Origin: Vibrio ulleungensis
GTDB lineage: Bacteria; Pseudomonadota; Gammaproteobacteria; Enterobacterales; Vibrionaceae
Direction of reading: 5' to 3'
DNA: 64,000 bases
Assembly (NCBI RefSeq): GCF_016900875.1
Contig: NZ_JAFEUM010000006.1
Location: 124,001-188,000 of the forward strand
A model generated the notes under the pieces. It saw only the letters and a list, made by a program, of their open reading frames with translations. It ran no database searches and was not told where the DNA came from. Shown in pieces: positions 28,657-36,716 of the stretch (its first letter is position 1; each line of letters starts with the position of its first letter). A program made the position numbers and the translations under genes.

Positions 28657-30103
28657 TCTATCAAGGTCTAAAGCAACGTCCCCTTGATTTTAGCAGCGCT
28701 CACCACACATTCGTTACTGTTCGTTAAGTCCGGGTCCTAACAGGCAGCCATATCAACGAAACTCGTTAACTGTTCTCTTTTCCTTTTGCAACCAGACAAG
28801 ATCCCCTATGTTACTAGACGGCGCAAACCCTGTTGGCGCGTTGAGCATCAGGCTGCGCAACTCTTCTTGGTCATAGCGCTCGGCACATTGTTGTATAGCA
28901 TCCAGCAGTTGAGCGTACTCAGCTTGCTTCATCGATACTTCGTGTGCAGTCATGATGCGATCGTGCGACGTTTCACTTACCGAGTCACCGATGAGCAGCT
29001 CTTCGTAGAGCTTTTCTCCGGGTCTTAAGCCCGAGTAGTGAATTTCTATATCACCTTCTGGATTATGTTGATCTCTTACTTCCAATCCAGATAAGTGAAT
29101 TAGGTTTTTTGCTAAATCCGAAATTCTGACCGGCTCTCCCATATCCAGTACAAACACATCCCCACCTTTGCCCATTGCACCCGCTTGAATTACCAGTTGG
29201 GCGGCTTCGGGGATGGTCATGAAGTACCGAATAATGTCCTTGTGAGTAACGGTGACGGGGCCACCATTGGCGATCTGCGACTTAAATAGGGGAATTACCG
29301 ACCCTGACGATCCAAGTACATTGCCAAACCGAACCATGGAGAACAAGGTATTGTGCTCTGTTTGGTAGCCCTGAGATAATGCCTGTAATCCTAATTCGGC
29401 TAAACGCTTGGTTGTTCCCATAACGTTGGTTGGACGGACTGCTTTGTCGGTAGATATGAGTACAAACGAGGTCACATTGGCTTTGATTGCTGCGCAGGCG
29501 GTTCTATAGGTGCCCAATACATTGTTTTGAACGCCTTCAATAGTATTAAACTCTACCAATGGGACATGCTTATACGCTGCCGCGTGGTAGATGGTATCTA
29601 CGCTAAACGCTGACATTACTTGCGCCAATCGCGCTTCGTTTTGCACGTTGCCCATAATGGGTACAATATTTACGTCTAAGTGTAACTGGCGAAGCTCGTG
29701 GTCAATCTTATACAGAGAAAACTCTGAGATTTCGAATAAGATCAGAGTTGTGGGTTGCAGCTTTACAATCTGTCTGCATAACTCCGACCCAATCGACCCG
29801 CCGGCGCCAGTTACCATCACCGATTTACCGGCTATGTTTTTCATGAGTAGTTGCTGGTTTGGCTCTACGGGCTCGCGGCCAAGTAGATCTTCAATCGCCA
29901 CCTCTTTGAGTTGGTCTATTTGAATATCCCCGTTAACGATGTCCCCAAGGTTGGGTATAGTCATCACCTCAACAGGGTAGGCCGACAGGAGTTCAATTAC
30001 CGATTTGCGCTCGGCTCGCGTTGCCGATGGCATCGCCAGCAACACTTTTTCAATTTGTTGTTTTTCTATAATGCGCGACAAATATTTGCGTCTAAATACC
30101 GTG
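28649..30103. repeat. Direct repeat copy 2 (about 1.45 kb), right border of rml cassette
   Basis: This is the partner of 22786-24233, in the same orientation and nearly identical through the dehydratase coding part. It begins at CTAGTTAGTCTATCAAGG, immediately after the transposase fragment. Here the coding sequence continues on into a complete gene. The spacing between equivalent points of the two copies is about 5.86 kb. Confidence 0.93.
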
Positions 30104-30669
30104 ACACCTTGGATCGTTGTTTTGTGTATTTTTCGATTATCATCAATAAAGGCAACGACGCGGTACTCTTCGCTTTGTAGCAGTACATTGTACAGCTGAC
30201 GCCCAGACTTACCTGCACCATAGATAATGACAGGTGTCCGATCTATCGCCAAAAAGTCAGACAACAAAAATCGAACGACAAGTCTTGTCCCGCCACACAA
30301 CGTCACAAGGTATGCAGCGAAAATAACAGGAACAGAGCGTGGTAAGAATACTTGGAAATAGTATGAAAACAGCACCAGTAAAAAACCAGAGGCGGCCGCA
30401 CCAAAACCCACAATTATGATGGCTTTGATGCTTAAAAAGCGCAATATTGCGCGGTACAAACCGGTATTAATGAAAATTAAAATCGTTGCAAACGCAACAG
30501 AGCCAAATACATACCAATACTCATCGTCCGACCAATAAGGTTCGAATGTTCCCATTCGAGAGTAAAACGCGAACCAAAATGAGGCAAAGATGAATAGCAC
30601 ATCAATCGCGACACTTACCAGCCTTTTTGCTGGCCTAGGCATCGTCCAAAAAAAGTTTAGAGAAAACAA
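28753..30669 (-). CDS. WbpM/FlaA1-type UDP-GlcNAc C6 dehydratase, membrane-bound, complete copy
   Basis: This 638-residue protein has four N-terminal membrane helices (about 15-130), a CoA-binding-like Rossmann domain (IIYGAGKSGRQLYNVLLQSE, about 148-167) and a C-terminal SDR domain with TGAGGSIGSELCRQ (about 285-298), AAYKHVPLVEFN, and STDKAVRPTNVMGTTKR carrying the Met/Thr-x-x-x-Lys site of this subfamily. The HKDIIRYFM Asp lost in the truncated copy is present. WbpM-type enzymes convert UDP-GlcNAc to UDP-4-keto-6-deoxy-GlcNAc, the precursor of QuiNAc and D-FucNAc. It is the last gene of the leftward O-antigen locus, 23 bases after the sugar transferase, the same terminal place as wbpM in Pseudomonas and its homologue in Vibrio loci. 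Confidence 0.92.
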   Translation of the reverse strand: MFSLNFFWTMPRPAKRLVSVAIDVLFIFASFWFAFYSRMGTFEPYWSDDEYWYVFGSVAFATILIFINTGLYRAILRFLSIKAIIIVGFGAAASGFLLVLFSYYFQVFLPRSVPVIFAAYLVTLCGGTRLVVRFLLSDFLAIDRTPVIIYGAGKSGRQLYNVLLQSEEYRVVAFIDDNRKIHKTTIQGVTVFRRKYLSRIIEKQQIEKVLLAMPSATRAERKSVIELLSAYPVEVMTIPNLGDIVNGDIQIDQLKEVAIEDLLGREPVEPNQQLLMKNIAGKSVMVTGAGGSIGSELCRQIVKLQPTTLILFEISEFSLYKIDHELRQLHLDVNIVPIMGNVQNEARLAQVMSAFSVDTIYHAAAYKHVPLVEFNTIEGVQNNVLGTYRTACAAIKANVTSFVLISTDKAVRPTNVMGTTKRLAELGLQALSQGYQTEHNTLFSMVRFGNVLGSSGSVIPLFKSQIANGGPVTVTHKDIIRYFMTIPEAAQLVIQAGAMGKGGDVFVLDMGEPVRISDLAKNLIHLSGLEVRDQHNPEGDIEIHYSGLRPGEKLYEELLIGDSVSETSHDRIMTAHEVSMKQAEYAQLLDAIQQCAERYDQEELRSLMLNAPTGFAPSSNIGDLVWLQKEKRTVNEFR

Positions 30670-30692
30670 AAGTTAACCTCAGTCAGTTGTTC

Positions 30693-31241
30693 TTACCGAA
30701 CGGCATCGCCCGATCCGCTACCTGTTATTGTCATTAGTATATATTGGACGTACTTTTTGACGTCTAAAGTGTCTATCATCTGCTTATCAACGCTGGCTAG
30801 GCGCGCAGGTGTGGACATGTCAATGTTTTGAACTTGCGCTAAGCCGGTGATACCAGGGAGAACGTTATACACCCCTAATGCTTCGCGCTCTTGAATCAAC
30901 TCTTCCTGGTTAAATAGATTAGGACGAGGGCCGACCAAACTCATCTCGCCTTTAAGTACATTAATTAGCTGTGGCAACTCATCAATTTTTGTCTTTCTGA
31001 GTATTGCGCCGAGTTTTGTTATAGAGACATCGCCGGCTAAATGACTTGCCACAGATTTTGTAGAAACGGGCATCGTCCGAAACTTGATTAACTTAAAGGG
31101 CTTTTGGTTTTTGCCCACACGCTCCTGAATAAAGATAGGAGACCCAGTGTCAAAATACCCTACGATGGTCACAACCAGCATAATGGGCCACAAAAATAGC
31201 AGTCCGAAGAAGGCAGCCAGAAAATCTAATAATCGAATCAT
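30693..31241 (-). CDS. PglC-like initiating sugar-1-phosphate transferase
   Basis: This 182-residue protein is a minimal bacterial sugar transferase: one hydrophobic re-entrant helix at the N-terminus (IRLLDFLAAFFGLLFLWPIM), then ERVGKNQKPFKLIKFRTMP (about 40-58), KTKIDELPQLINVLKGEMS (about 83-101) with the Asp-Glu catalytic pair, and LVGPRPN. It lacks the extra helices of WbaP or WcaJ. Such enzymes place a sugar-1-phosphate, often a 6-deoxy-HexNAc, on undecaprenyl phosphate and so begin the repeat unit. Between a UDP-4-keto-6-deoxy-GlcNAc dehydratase gene and an SDR gene, it most likely loads QuiNAc or FucNAc (inference). Confidence 0.92.
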   Translation of the reverse strand: MIRLLDFLAAFFGLLFLWPIMLVVTIVGYFDTGSPIFIQERVGKNQKPFKLIKFRTMPVSTKSVASHLAGDVSITKLGAILRKTKIDELPQLINVLKGEMSLVGPRPNLFNQEELIQEREALGVYNVLPGITGLAQVQNIDMSTPARLASVDKQMIDTLDVKKYVQYILMTITGSGSGDAVR

Positions 31242-31311
31242 AATGTTATCGACCTAAATAAAAGGTTAATGCAACACAAAACTGCTCGCATTTTAAATGA
31301 AACACCATCGT

Positions 31312-32193
31312 TTAGCTATCGGCCTGTTGGCGCTCTAATAGCGATGTGTACTTTTTTGTATCGAGAGCAAAATCATTAAACAGCAGCTGATACATTTGCT
31401 TATTGTTGGTTAAGCCTGCTGCCATTTTAAACAGCCCTACCGGGACAGGTAGGTGTAAAACAGTCTTATTAGCGGGCGCGAGAAGCACATCAATGAGTCG
31501 CGGTAGTGATAACGGCTCGCTGTCTGCTACTAAATACGTTTCGCCATCCACGTGTTCGTAATGAGCAAAACCGTCAAGAGCTTTGACCAATGTTTTAACG
31601 TCAATGTAATGTCGTAACGCCTTGCTGCTGCCAAAGGGTAGCACTGGCACTCGCGCTCCTAGCTTGATGAGGCGTGCAAGGTTGCCTTTTACGCCTTCAC
31701 CGTACACCAAAGGAGAGCGAACAATCACGACTTCAATAACCTTGTTGTCAGACAAAGCCAGTAAGTCGCGCTCACAGTGATACTTTGCCATTGCCGCAGC
31801 ATCTGTTGGATGAGCCGGTGTATTCTCATCAATAGGCAAAGCCGAAGCCCCTACACCATATACAATGGTTGAGCTTAAAAAGATGAAGCGTTTTATCCCA
31901 TGCTTAGCCGCGCGTTGTGCAAATGATATGACCGCATGGTGATTGACTTGGCTAATTTGCGCATCGGACGCACTGGATAGCGCGTTGTGCGCGATACCTG
32001 CCAAGTACACAACGGTGTCGCACCCCGAGAACATTGCCGCATCATCTGGGCATTGGCTCATATCTTCAACAACATGTTGTTCGATGTGGTTAAGGTCGTC
32101 ACATCGCTCTCTTACAACAATACGCGAGACCGGGTTGTGTTCAATATAATGGCGGCCAATAAAGCCCGTTGCGCCTGTCAGTAGTATCGACAT
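31312..32193 (-). CDS. SDR 4-ketoreductase/epimerase of WbpV/WbjF type, unusual active site
   Basis: This 293-residue extended SDR begins MSILLTGATGFIGRHYIEHN and has VVYLAGIAHNA (about 61-71) and FLSSTIVYGVG (about 106-116), as in WbpV, WbpK and WbjF, which reduce the 4-keto group made by WbpM to yield UDP-QuiNAc or UDP-FucNAc. The expected DxYxxSK active-site segment reads DAAAMAK (Lys137), so the catalytic Tyr position (133) is Ala. Either activity is lost, or a neighbouring residue such as Tyr138 takes over. It starts at the stop of the upstream glycosyltransferase and precedes the PglC-like transferase gene, whose substrate it should make. Confidence 0.83.
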   Translation of the reverse strand: MSILLTGATGFIGRHYIEHNPVSRIVVRERCDDLNHIEQHVVEDMSQCPDDAAMFSGCDTVVYLAGIAHNALSSASDAQISQVNHHAVISFAQRAAKHGIKRFIFLSSTIVYGVGASALPIDENTPAHPTDAAAMAKYHCERDLLALSDNKVIEVVIVRSPLVYGEGVKGNLARLIKLGARVPVLPFGSSKALRHYIDVKTLVKALDGFAHYEHVDGETYLVADSEPLSLPRLIDVLLAPANKTVLHLPVPVGLFKMAAGLTNNKQMYQLLFNDFALDTKKYTSLLERQQADS

Positions 32194-33410
32194 TATGGGC
32201 GTACCTCGGTGGTGATCAGGGATTGTAAAGCCCCTTCAAGTTTTGACACCAAATGCTGTTTATTAAAATGTGTATCGGCGTAGTGATACCCATTGTTGCC
32301 TAACATCAGCCGCTCTTTTTCATCGAGTGAGCTCAATTTAATTATATTTTCAAATAGAGTCGTGTACTCGCCAGAGTCACACGCATACCCACATTTAGCA
32401 TCCGAAATCAGGTGTGAGGCTGCGCCATCGATCATTCCTAATATGGGCATTGAGGCAAACATGTAAGATTGCACTTTCCCAGGGATCGTGAGAGAAAAAA
32501 TATCGTTGCTTTTGAGGGTCACCAGCGCGGCATCAGCTTTAGCGTAAAACTCTGGCATGTCATCAAGTGGATGCTGGCCGTGCAATTTAATGATGCTTTG
32601 CAAACCAAAATCCTTTATCTCTCTTTCTAACTGTTTTCGTCTACGGCCGTCGCCAACAATGTCGAACAATACGTTGAGTTGATGCTGCTTCACCAACTTT
32701 GCACACTCGACGATAGAGTCAAAATCTTGCGCATCCCCAATGTTCCCTGCAAATAGGATCCTAAAAATCCGATTGTTGGTTGGAGCGCGTTTGGTTGCAA
32801 AGATATCTTCGGCCCAGTTTGGAAATACAACGGTGGGTGTTTGTGATTTGTCACGTTTGCTTATTGCGGCTAAATACTCTTCTGACTGCGCCAAAATCAG
32901 GTCGCATTGGCCATAAATATGCGATACTAATCGTCCAACGAGGTTGATGGCTCCTTTCGATTTGATGGTACCTACAACTTCAAGTGACTCGGGCCACAAA
33001 TCTAAAGACCACATGGCCAACGGGATGTTGTGCTGCTTCTTTAACGCTATAGCTGGAAGGGCTGCGGTTACGGGGCTTAGCTGGCAACAAAAAACCGCAT
33101 CGAACGATCGGTCTTTGAGTCGTCTGCGGCCAAGTACTGTGCCCAAAACCGCAAACGACAAATAGTTTAGCAGCAATCGAATGCTGCCTTTCTTTCTTGG
33201 TAGCAGCGGAACCCGCACGATCTCGACACCGTGATAGTTCTGATATTTCTCCGGAGATTTAAGGTATTCAGGAAATACCACCCCATCCGGGTAGTTAGGC
33301 TTACCTGTTAGGACGGTAACTTCATGTCCTTGCGCACTTAAGGCCAGTACCAGATCGTTGATCCGAAAGTTTTCTGGCCAAAAGTACTGTGTTACCACAA
33401 GAATTTTCAT
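32193..33410 (-). CDS. wbuB: WbuB-like GT4 glycosyltransferase (probable L-FucNAc transferase)
   Basis: This 405-residue GT-B protein begins MKILVVTQYFWPENFRINDL and shows GHEVTVLTGKPNYPDG (about 29-44), SLDLWPESLEVVG (about 134-146), ILFAGNIGDAQDFDSIVECA (about 218-237) and FSLTIPGKVQSYMFASMPIL (about 312-331), all characteristic of WbuB/WbjE enzymes. The gene follows fnlA-fnlB-fnlC directly, as wbuB does in E. coli O26 and wbjE in P. aeruginosa O11, where the enzyme transfers L-FucNAc. Sugar specificity is inferred from that synteny. Stop and start codons are adjacent or overlapping with both neighbours. Confidence 0.88.
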   Translation of the reverse strand: MKILVVTQYFWPENFRINDLVLALSAQGHEVTVLTGKPNYPDGVVFPEYLKSPEKYQNYHGVEIVRVPLLPRKKGSIRLLLNYLSFAVLGTVLGRRRLKDRSFDAVFCCQLSPVTAALPAIALKKQHNIPLAMWSLDLWPESLEVVGTIKSKGAINLVGRLVSHIYGQCDLILAQSEEYLAAISKRDKSQTPTVVFPNWAEDIFATKRAPTNNRIFRILFAGNIGDAQDFDSIVECAKLVKQHQLNVLFDIVGDGRRRKQLEREIKDFGLQSIIKLHGQHPLDDMPEFYAKADAALVTLKSNDIFSLTIPGKVQSYMFASMPILGMIDGAASHLISDAKCGYACDSGEYTTLFENIIKLSSLDEKERLMLGNNGYHYADTHFNKQHLVSKLEGALQSLITTEVRP

Positions 33411-34547
33411 TTAACTGTATTTTTTCCAAACCACACGGTTAACATAATCGGTATAAGAATGAACAATACGGACCACTTTGTCAGATACGTTTGGCATAGA
33501 ATAATCCGCGACAGCTCGCATCGAGCGAGTGTTGCCTCTGGATTGTGACTCCAATATGGTTAAACCCTGAAGTACGCGCTCAGTCTCAAGTCCCACCATC
33601 ATTACAAAAGCTTCTTCCATACCCTCTGGGCGCTCATGAGCTTCACGCAGGTTCAGCGCTGGGAAGTTCATGATAGAGGCTTCTTCGTTGATAGTTCCAC
33701 TGTCTGATAATACCGCCTTAGCGTTTTTTTGAAGGTGGTTATAATCGTGAAACCCTAACGGTTTTAGCAATTGAATGTTTTTATGAAACGTTATGCCCTG
33801 GGCTTCGATTCGATTTCGTGTTCTAGGGTGGGTCGATACAATAACCGGCAGATCGTACTGCTGAGCAACGCTATTTAGTGCGTCGGCTAATTTTTTGAGT
33901 TGCTCTGGTGAATCTACATTTTCTTCTCGGTGCGCACTGACGACAAAAAACTGCTCTTGCTCTAGGCCTAAGCGAGTCAACACGTCGGAGCCATCAATTT
34001 GAGGCATGTAGTGATTTAGCACTTCAAACATCGGACTGCCGGTTTTAATCACGCGATCCGCGGGGATGCCTTCTGCTAATAGGTAGTCCCGAGCAATTGT
34101 GCTGTAGGTTAGGTTGATGTCAGAGATGTGGTCAACAATGCGACGGTTGGTTTCCTCTGGTACGCGCTGATCAAAGCAGCGATTACCCGCTTCCATGTGG
34201 AAAATAGGAATTTTGCGGCGTTTTGCTGGCAGCGCAGACAGGCAAGAGTTGGTGTCTCCCAAAACCAGCATGGCTTCTGGTTGGATTTCTTGCAGCACTT
34301 CATCCACTTTAATGATCACTTGACCGATCGTTTCGGCGGCATTTTTCCCCGCAGCGTTGAGGAAGTAATCGGGTTTACGTACCCCTAGATCATTAAAGAA
34401 AACTTCGTTAAGTTCATAGTCATAGTTTTGCCCAGTGTGAACAATTACATGCTCACAATGCTCGTCTAGCTTGGCCAATACTCGCGACAATCGAATGATT
34501 TCTGGGCGAGTCCCCACAACGGACATGATTTTTAGTTTTTTCATCAT
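33411..34547 (-). CDS. fnlC: UDP-N-acetyl sugar 2-epimerase of L-FucNAc synthesis
   Basis: This 378-residue GT-B-fold epimerase of the WecB family has SVVGTRPEIIRLSRVLAKLD (about 9-28), HTGQNYDYELNEVFF (about 37-51), HMEAGNRCFDQRVPEETNRR (about 118-137) and STHPRTRNRIE. The shift from HVEAGLR (WecB) to HMEAGNRCFDQRVPEE is typical of FnlC/WbjD/CapG. It performs the last step to UDP-L-FucNAc, C2 epimerisation of UDP-L-PneNAc. It lies between fnlB (6-base gap) and wbuB (touching), in the standard order. Confidence 0.93.
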   Translation of the reverse strand: MMKKLKIMSVVGTRPEIIRLSRVLAKLDEHCEHVIVHTGQNYDYELNEVFFNDLGVRKPDYFLNAAGKNAAETIGQVIIKVDEVLQEIQPEAMLVLGDTNSCLSALPAKRRKIPIFHMEAGNRCFDQRVPEETNRRIVDHISDINLTYSTIARDYLLAEGIPADRVIKTGSPMFEVLNHYMPQIDGSDVLTRLGLEQEQFFVVSAHREENVDSPEQLKKLADALNSVAQQYDLPVIVSTHPRTRNRIEAQGITFHKNIQLLKPLGFHDYNHLQKNAKAVLSDSGTINEEASIMNFPALNLREAHERPEGMEEAFVMMVGLETERVLQGLTILESQSRGNTRSMRAVADYSMPNVSDKVVRIVHSYTDYVNRVVWKKYS

Positions 34548-34553
34548 TTTTCT

Positions 34554-35666
34554 CTAAGCTTGTGATATTGGGCGTGCAAATGTATCTGGATTTTCTCGGT
34601 CGAATACTTCGTTTGCCCACAACATTACGATCATTTCATCATCGCCAATATTGGTAATGTCGTGTGTCCATCCCGGTACGGTTTCAACCACTTGCAGTGA
34701 TTTGTCGTTGGTATCCAGTTCATAATACTCACCGGTATCAATGTGCTGAAATTTAAACCGAGCTTGACCCTTTACCACCAAAAACTTTTCATTTTTACTA
34801 TGATGATAGTGTCCACCACGAGTGATCCCCGGGTGGGCGGTAAAGAAAGAAAACTGTCCCGAGTGCTTGGTTTTTAGCATCTCGCTAAAAACGCCGCGTT
34901 CGTCACCATAACTAGGCACAGCATAGTGAAATTGGCCTGGCTTCATATAACTTATGTAGGTCGAGTAGAGTGCTCGTTCTAGTCCAACACCGACATCTTC
35001 AACAATTAGGTTATTTCTGCTCTCTTTAAATGCCGATAGCAGTTGTGCTACCTCACCAACCGTTGTGGCATATTCGGGCTCGATTTTTTTAAATCCCGAT
35101 GCCGTGCCGCTTTCAAGAAGCGCAATCAGTTGCTGACAAACATCATCTATATAGACCAAGCTCACTGGAGCGTTTGGATCATGAATATTTATCTCAATGT
35201 CATTGAGCGTGTTGTAGCAAAAAGTGGCCACAAATGAGTTGTAATTTGGGCGGCACCATTTGCCAAAAACATTCGGAAATCGATAAATGAAATACGGTGC
35301 TTGAGTGGCTTCACCATATTGCTCTACGGCATTCTCAGCACGACGTTTACTTTGTCCGTACGCATTGCTCAACTCCGCTTGCGTCGAGGAACTTAGTACC
35401 AATGGCGTTTTGCGATTAAATTCAACTAACTTTTCAGTGATATAACGCGTTAAGTCAGCATTGCCTTGTTCAAACTCATCGTCATTTTTAGGTCGATTGA
35501 TCCCCGCTAAATGATAAACAAAATCGGCACTTTTAAGAGCCTGTGTTAACTCATCTTCAGACGTGTGACGATCAATTTCGACGATATCTTTATAGCCATG
35601 CTCTTTGAGCATGACACATAGATTTTTACCAATGAATCCCTTTGAGCCAGTAACAATAATGTTCAT
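34554..35666 (-). CDS. fnlB: Bifunctional reductase of UDP-L-FucNAc synthesis (SDR plus cupin)
   Basis: This 370-residue protein joins an N-terminal SDR domain (MNIIVTGSKGFIGKNLCVML; YHLAGINRPKND; YGQSKRRAE with YxxxK, about 103-107) to a C-terminal cupin domain (HPGITRGGHYHHSKNEKFLV, about 278-297). This fusion is the hallmark of FnlB/WbjC/CapF, which reduces and epimerises the intermediate made by FnlA to give UDP-L-PneNAc. Metal-binding His residues of the cupin (HYHH) are present. It begins right after the stop of fnlA and ends 6 bases before fnlC. Confidence 0.94.
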   Translation of the reverse strand: MNIIVTGSKGFIGKNLCVMLKEHGYKDIVEIDRHTSEDELTQALKSADFVYHLAGINRPKNDDEFEQGNADLTRYITEKLVEFNRKTPLVLSSSTQAELSNAYGQSKRRAENAVEQYGEATQAPYFIYRFPNVFGKWCRPNYNSFVATFCYNTLNDIEINIHDPNAPVSLVYIDDVCQQLIALLESGTASGFKKIEPEYATTVGEVAQLLSAFKESRNNLIVEDVGVGLERALYSTYISYMKPGQFHYAVPSYGDERGVFSEMLKTKHSGQFSFFTAHPGITRGGHYHHSKNEKFLVVKGQARFKFQHIDTGEYYELDTNDKSLQVVETVPGWTHDITNIGDDEMIVMLWANEVFDRENPDTFARPISQA

Positions 35667-36716
35667 TTAAACTCCCTCAGGGACAACAACACTGCCTGCT
35701 TCAATATCAGCAATGAAATCGAGCTTGTGCAGTAGTTTTACCATGCCTTCTACATCCAATCGCTCTGTATTGTGAGAGTTATAGTCTTCAATAATAGAGA
35801 GGTCCTTTTCACCTTCTTCATTAAACTTGGTGTAGTTTAGGTCGCGATTATCCGAAGGGATGCAGTAATAGTCACCTTGGTCTCTCGCAACAAACATTTC
35901 TTCACGGCTGCATAATGCTTCGTACAGTTTTTCACCATGACGCGTACCAATAATATTAATTGGGTGCTCAGGTTTGTGTGTGATTTCGAGCAATGCTTTT
36001 ACCAATACATCTATTGTGGCTGCAGGGGCTTTTTGAACAAAAATGTCACCATTCTCGCCATTTTCAAAGGCATGTAACACCAAATCGACAGCGTCGTTTA
36101 GCGTCATCATAAAGCGCGTCATGTTCGCATCCGTTATGGTGAGAGGGGTGCCTTCCATAATCTGACGTAAAAATAGTGGAATGACAGAGCCACGAGAGGC
36201 CATCACATTACCGTAACGAGTTCCACATATGACGGTTTTGGTGTCGTCTACATTGCGAGACTTGGCAACCATGACCTTTTCCATCATCGCTTTAGAAATA
36301 CCCATCGCATTGATTGGATAAACGGCTTTGTCGGTACTTAGACACACGACCCGCTTAACTTCATTTTGAATGGCAGCCTCTAAAACATTTTCTGTACCCA
36401 GTACGTTTGTTTTAACTGCTTCCAAAGGGTGGAATTCACACGAAGGCACTTGCTTTAGAGCTGCCGCATGATAAATGTAATCAACATTTCTGGTCGCATT
36501 CAAAATGCTTTGATAATCGCGGACGTCACCTATGTAAAACTTGAGCTTATCGCTCTGGTATTTTTTTCTCATGTCGTCCTGCTTTTTCTCATCACGAGAA
36601 AAAACACGAATTTCTTTTATGTCTGTTTCGAGGAAACGGTCTAAGACAGCATTACCAAATGAGCCCGTGCCACCGGTAATTAACAAAATTTTATTACTAA
36701 ATGAGTTTGATTCCAT
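35667..36716 (-). CDS. fnlA: UDP-GlcNAc 4,6-dehydratase/5-epimerase of L-FucNAc synthesis
   Basis: This 349-residue soluble SDR has LLITGGTGSFGNAVLDRFLE (about 11-30), VFSRDEKKQDDMRKKY (about 38-53), IYHAAALKQVPSCEFHPLEA, STDKAVYPINAMGISKAMME with the Met-x-x-x-Lys catalytic pair of the CapE/FlaA1/PseB group, and RYGNVMASRGSVIPLF. Length and motifs agree with FnlA/WbjB/CapE rather than the membrane WbpM type. It makes UDP-2-acetamido-2,6-dideoxy-L-arabino-4-hexulose from UDP-GlcNAc. It overlaps the 3' end of wzy by 20 bases and starts the UDP-L-FucNAc block. Confidence 0.93.
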   Translation of the reverse strand: MESNSFSNKILLITGGTGSFGNAVLDRFLETDIKEIRVFSRDEKKQDDMRKKYQSDKLKFYIGDVRDYQSILNATRNVDYIYHAAALKQVPSCEFHPLEAVKTNVLGTENVLEAAIQNEVKRVVCLSTDKAVYPINAMGISKAMMEKVMVAKSRNVDDTKTVICGTRYGNVMASRGSVIPLFLRQIMEGTPLTITDANMTRFMMTLNDAVDLVLHAFENGENGDIFVQKAPAATIDVLVKALLEITHKPEHPINIIGTRHGEKLYEALCSREEMFVARDQGDYYCIPSDNRDLNYTKFNEEGEKDLSIIEDYNSHNTERLDVEGMVKLLHKLDFIADIEAGSVVVPEGV

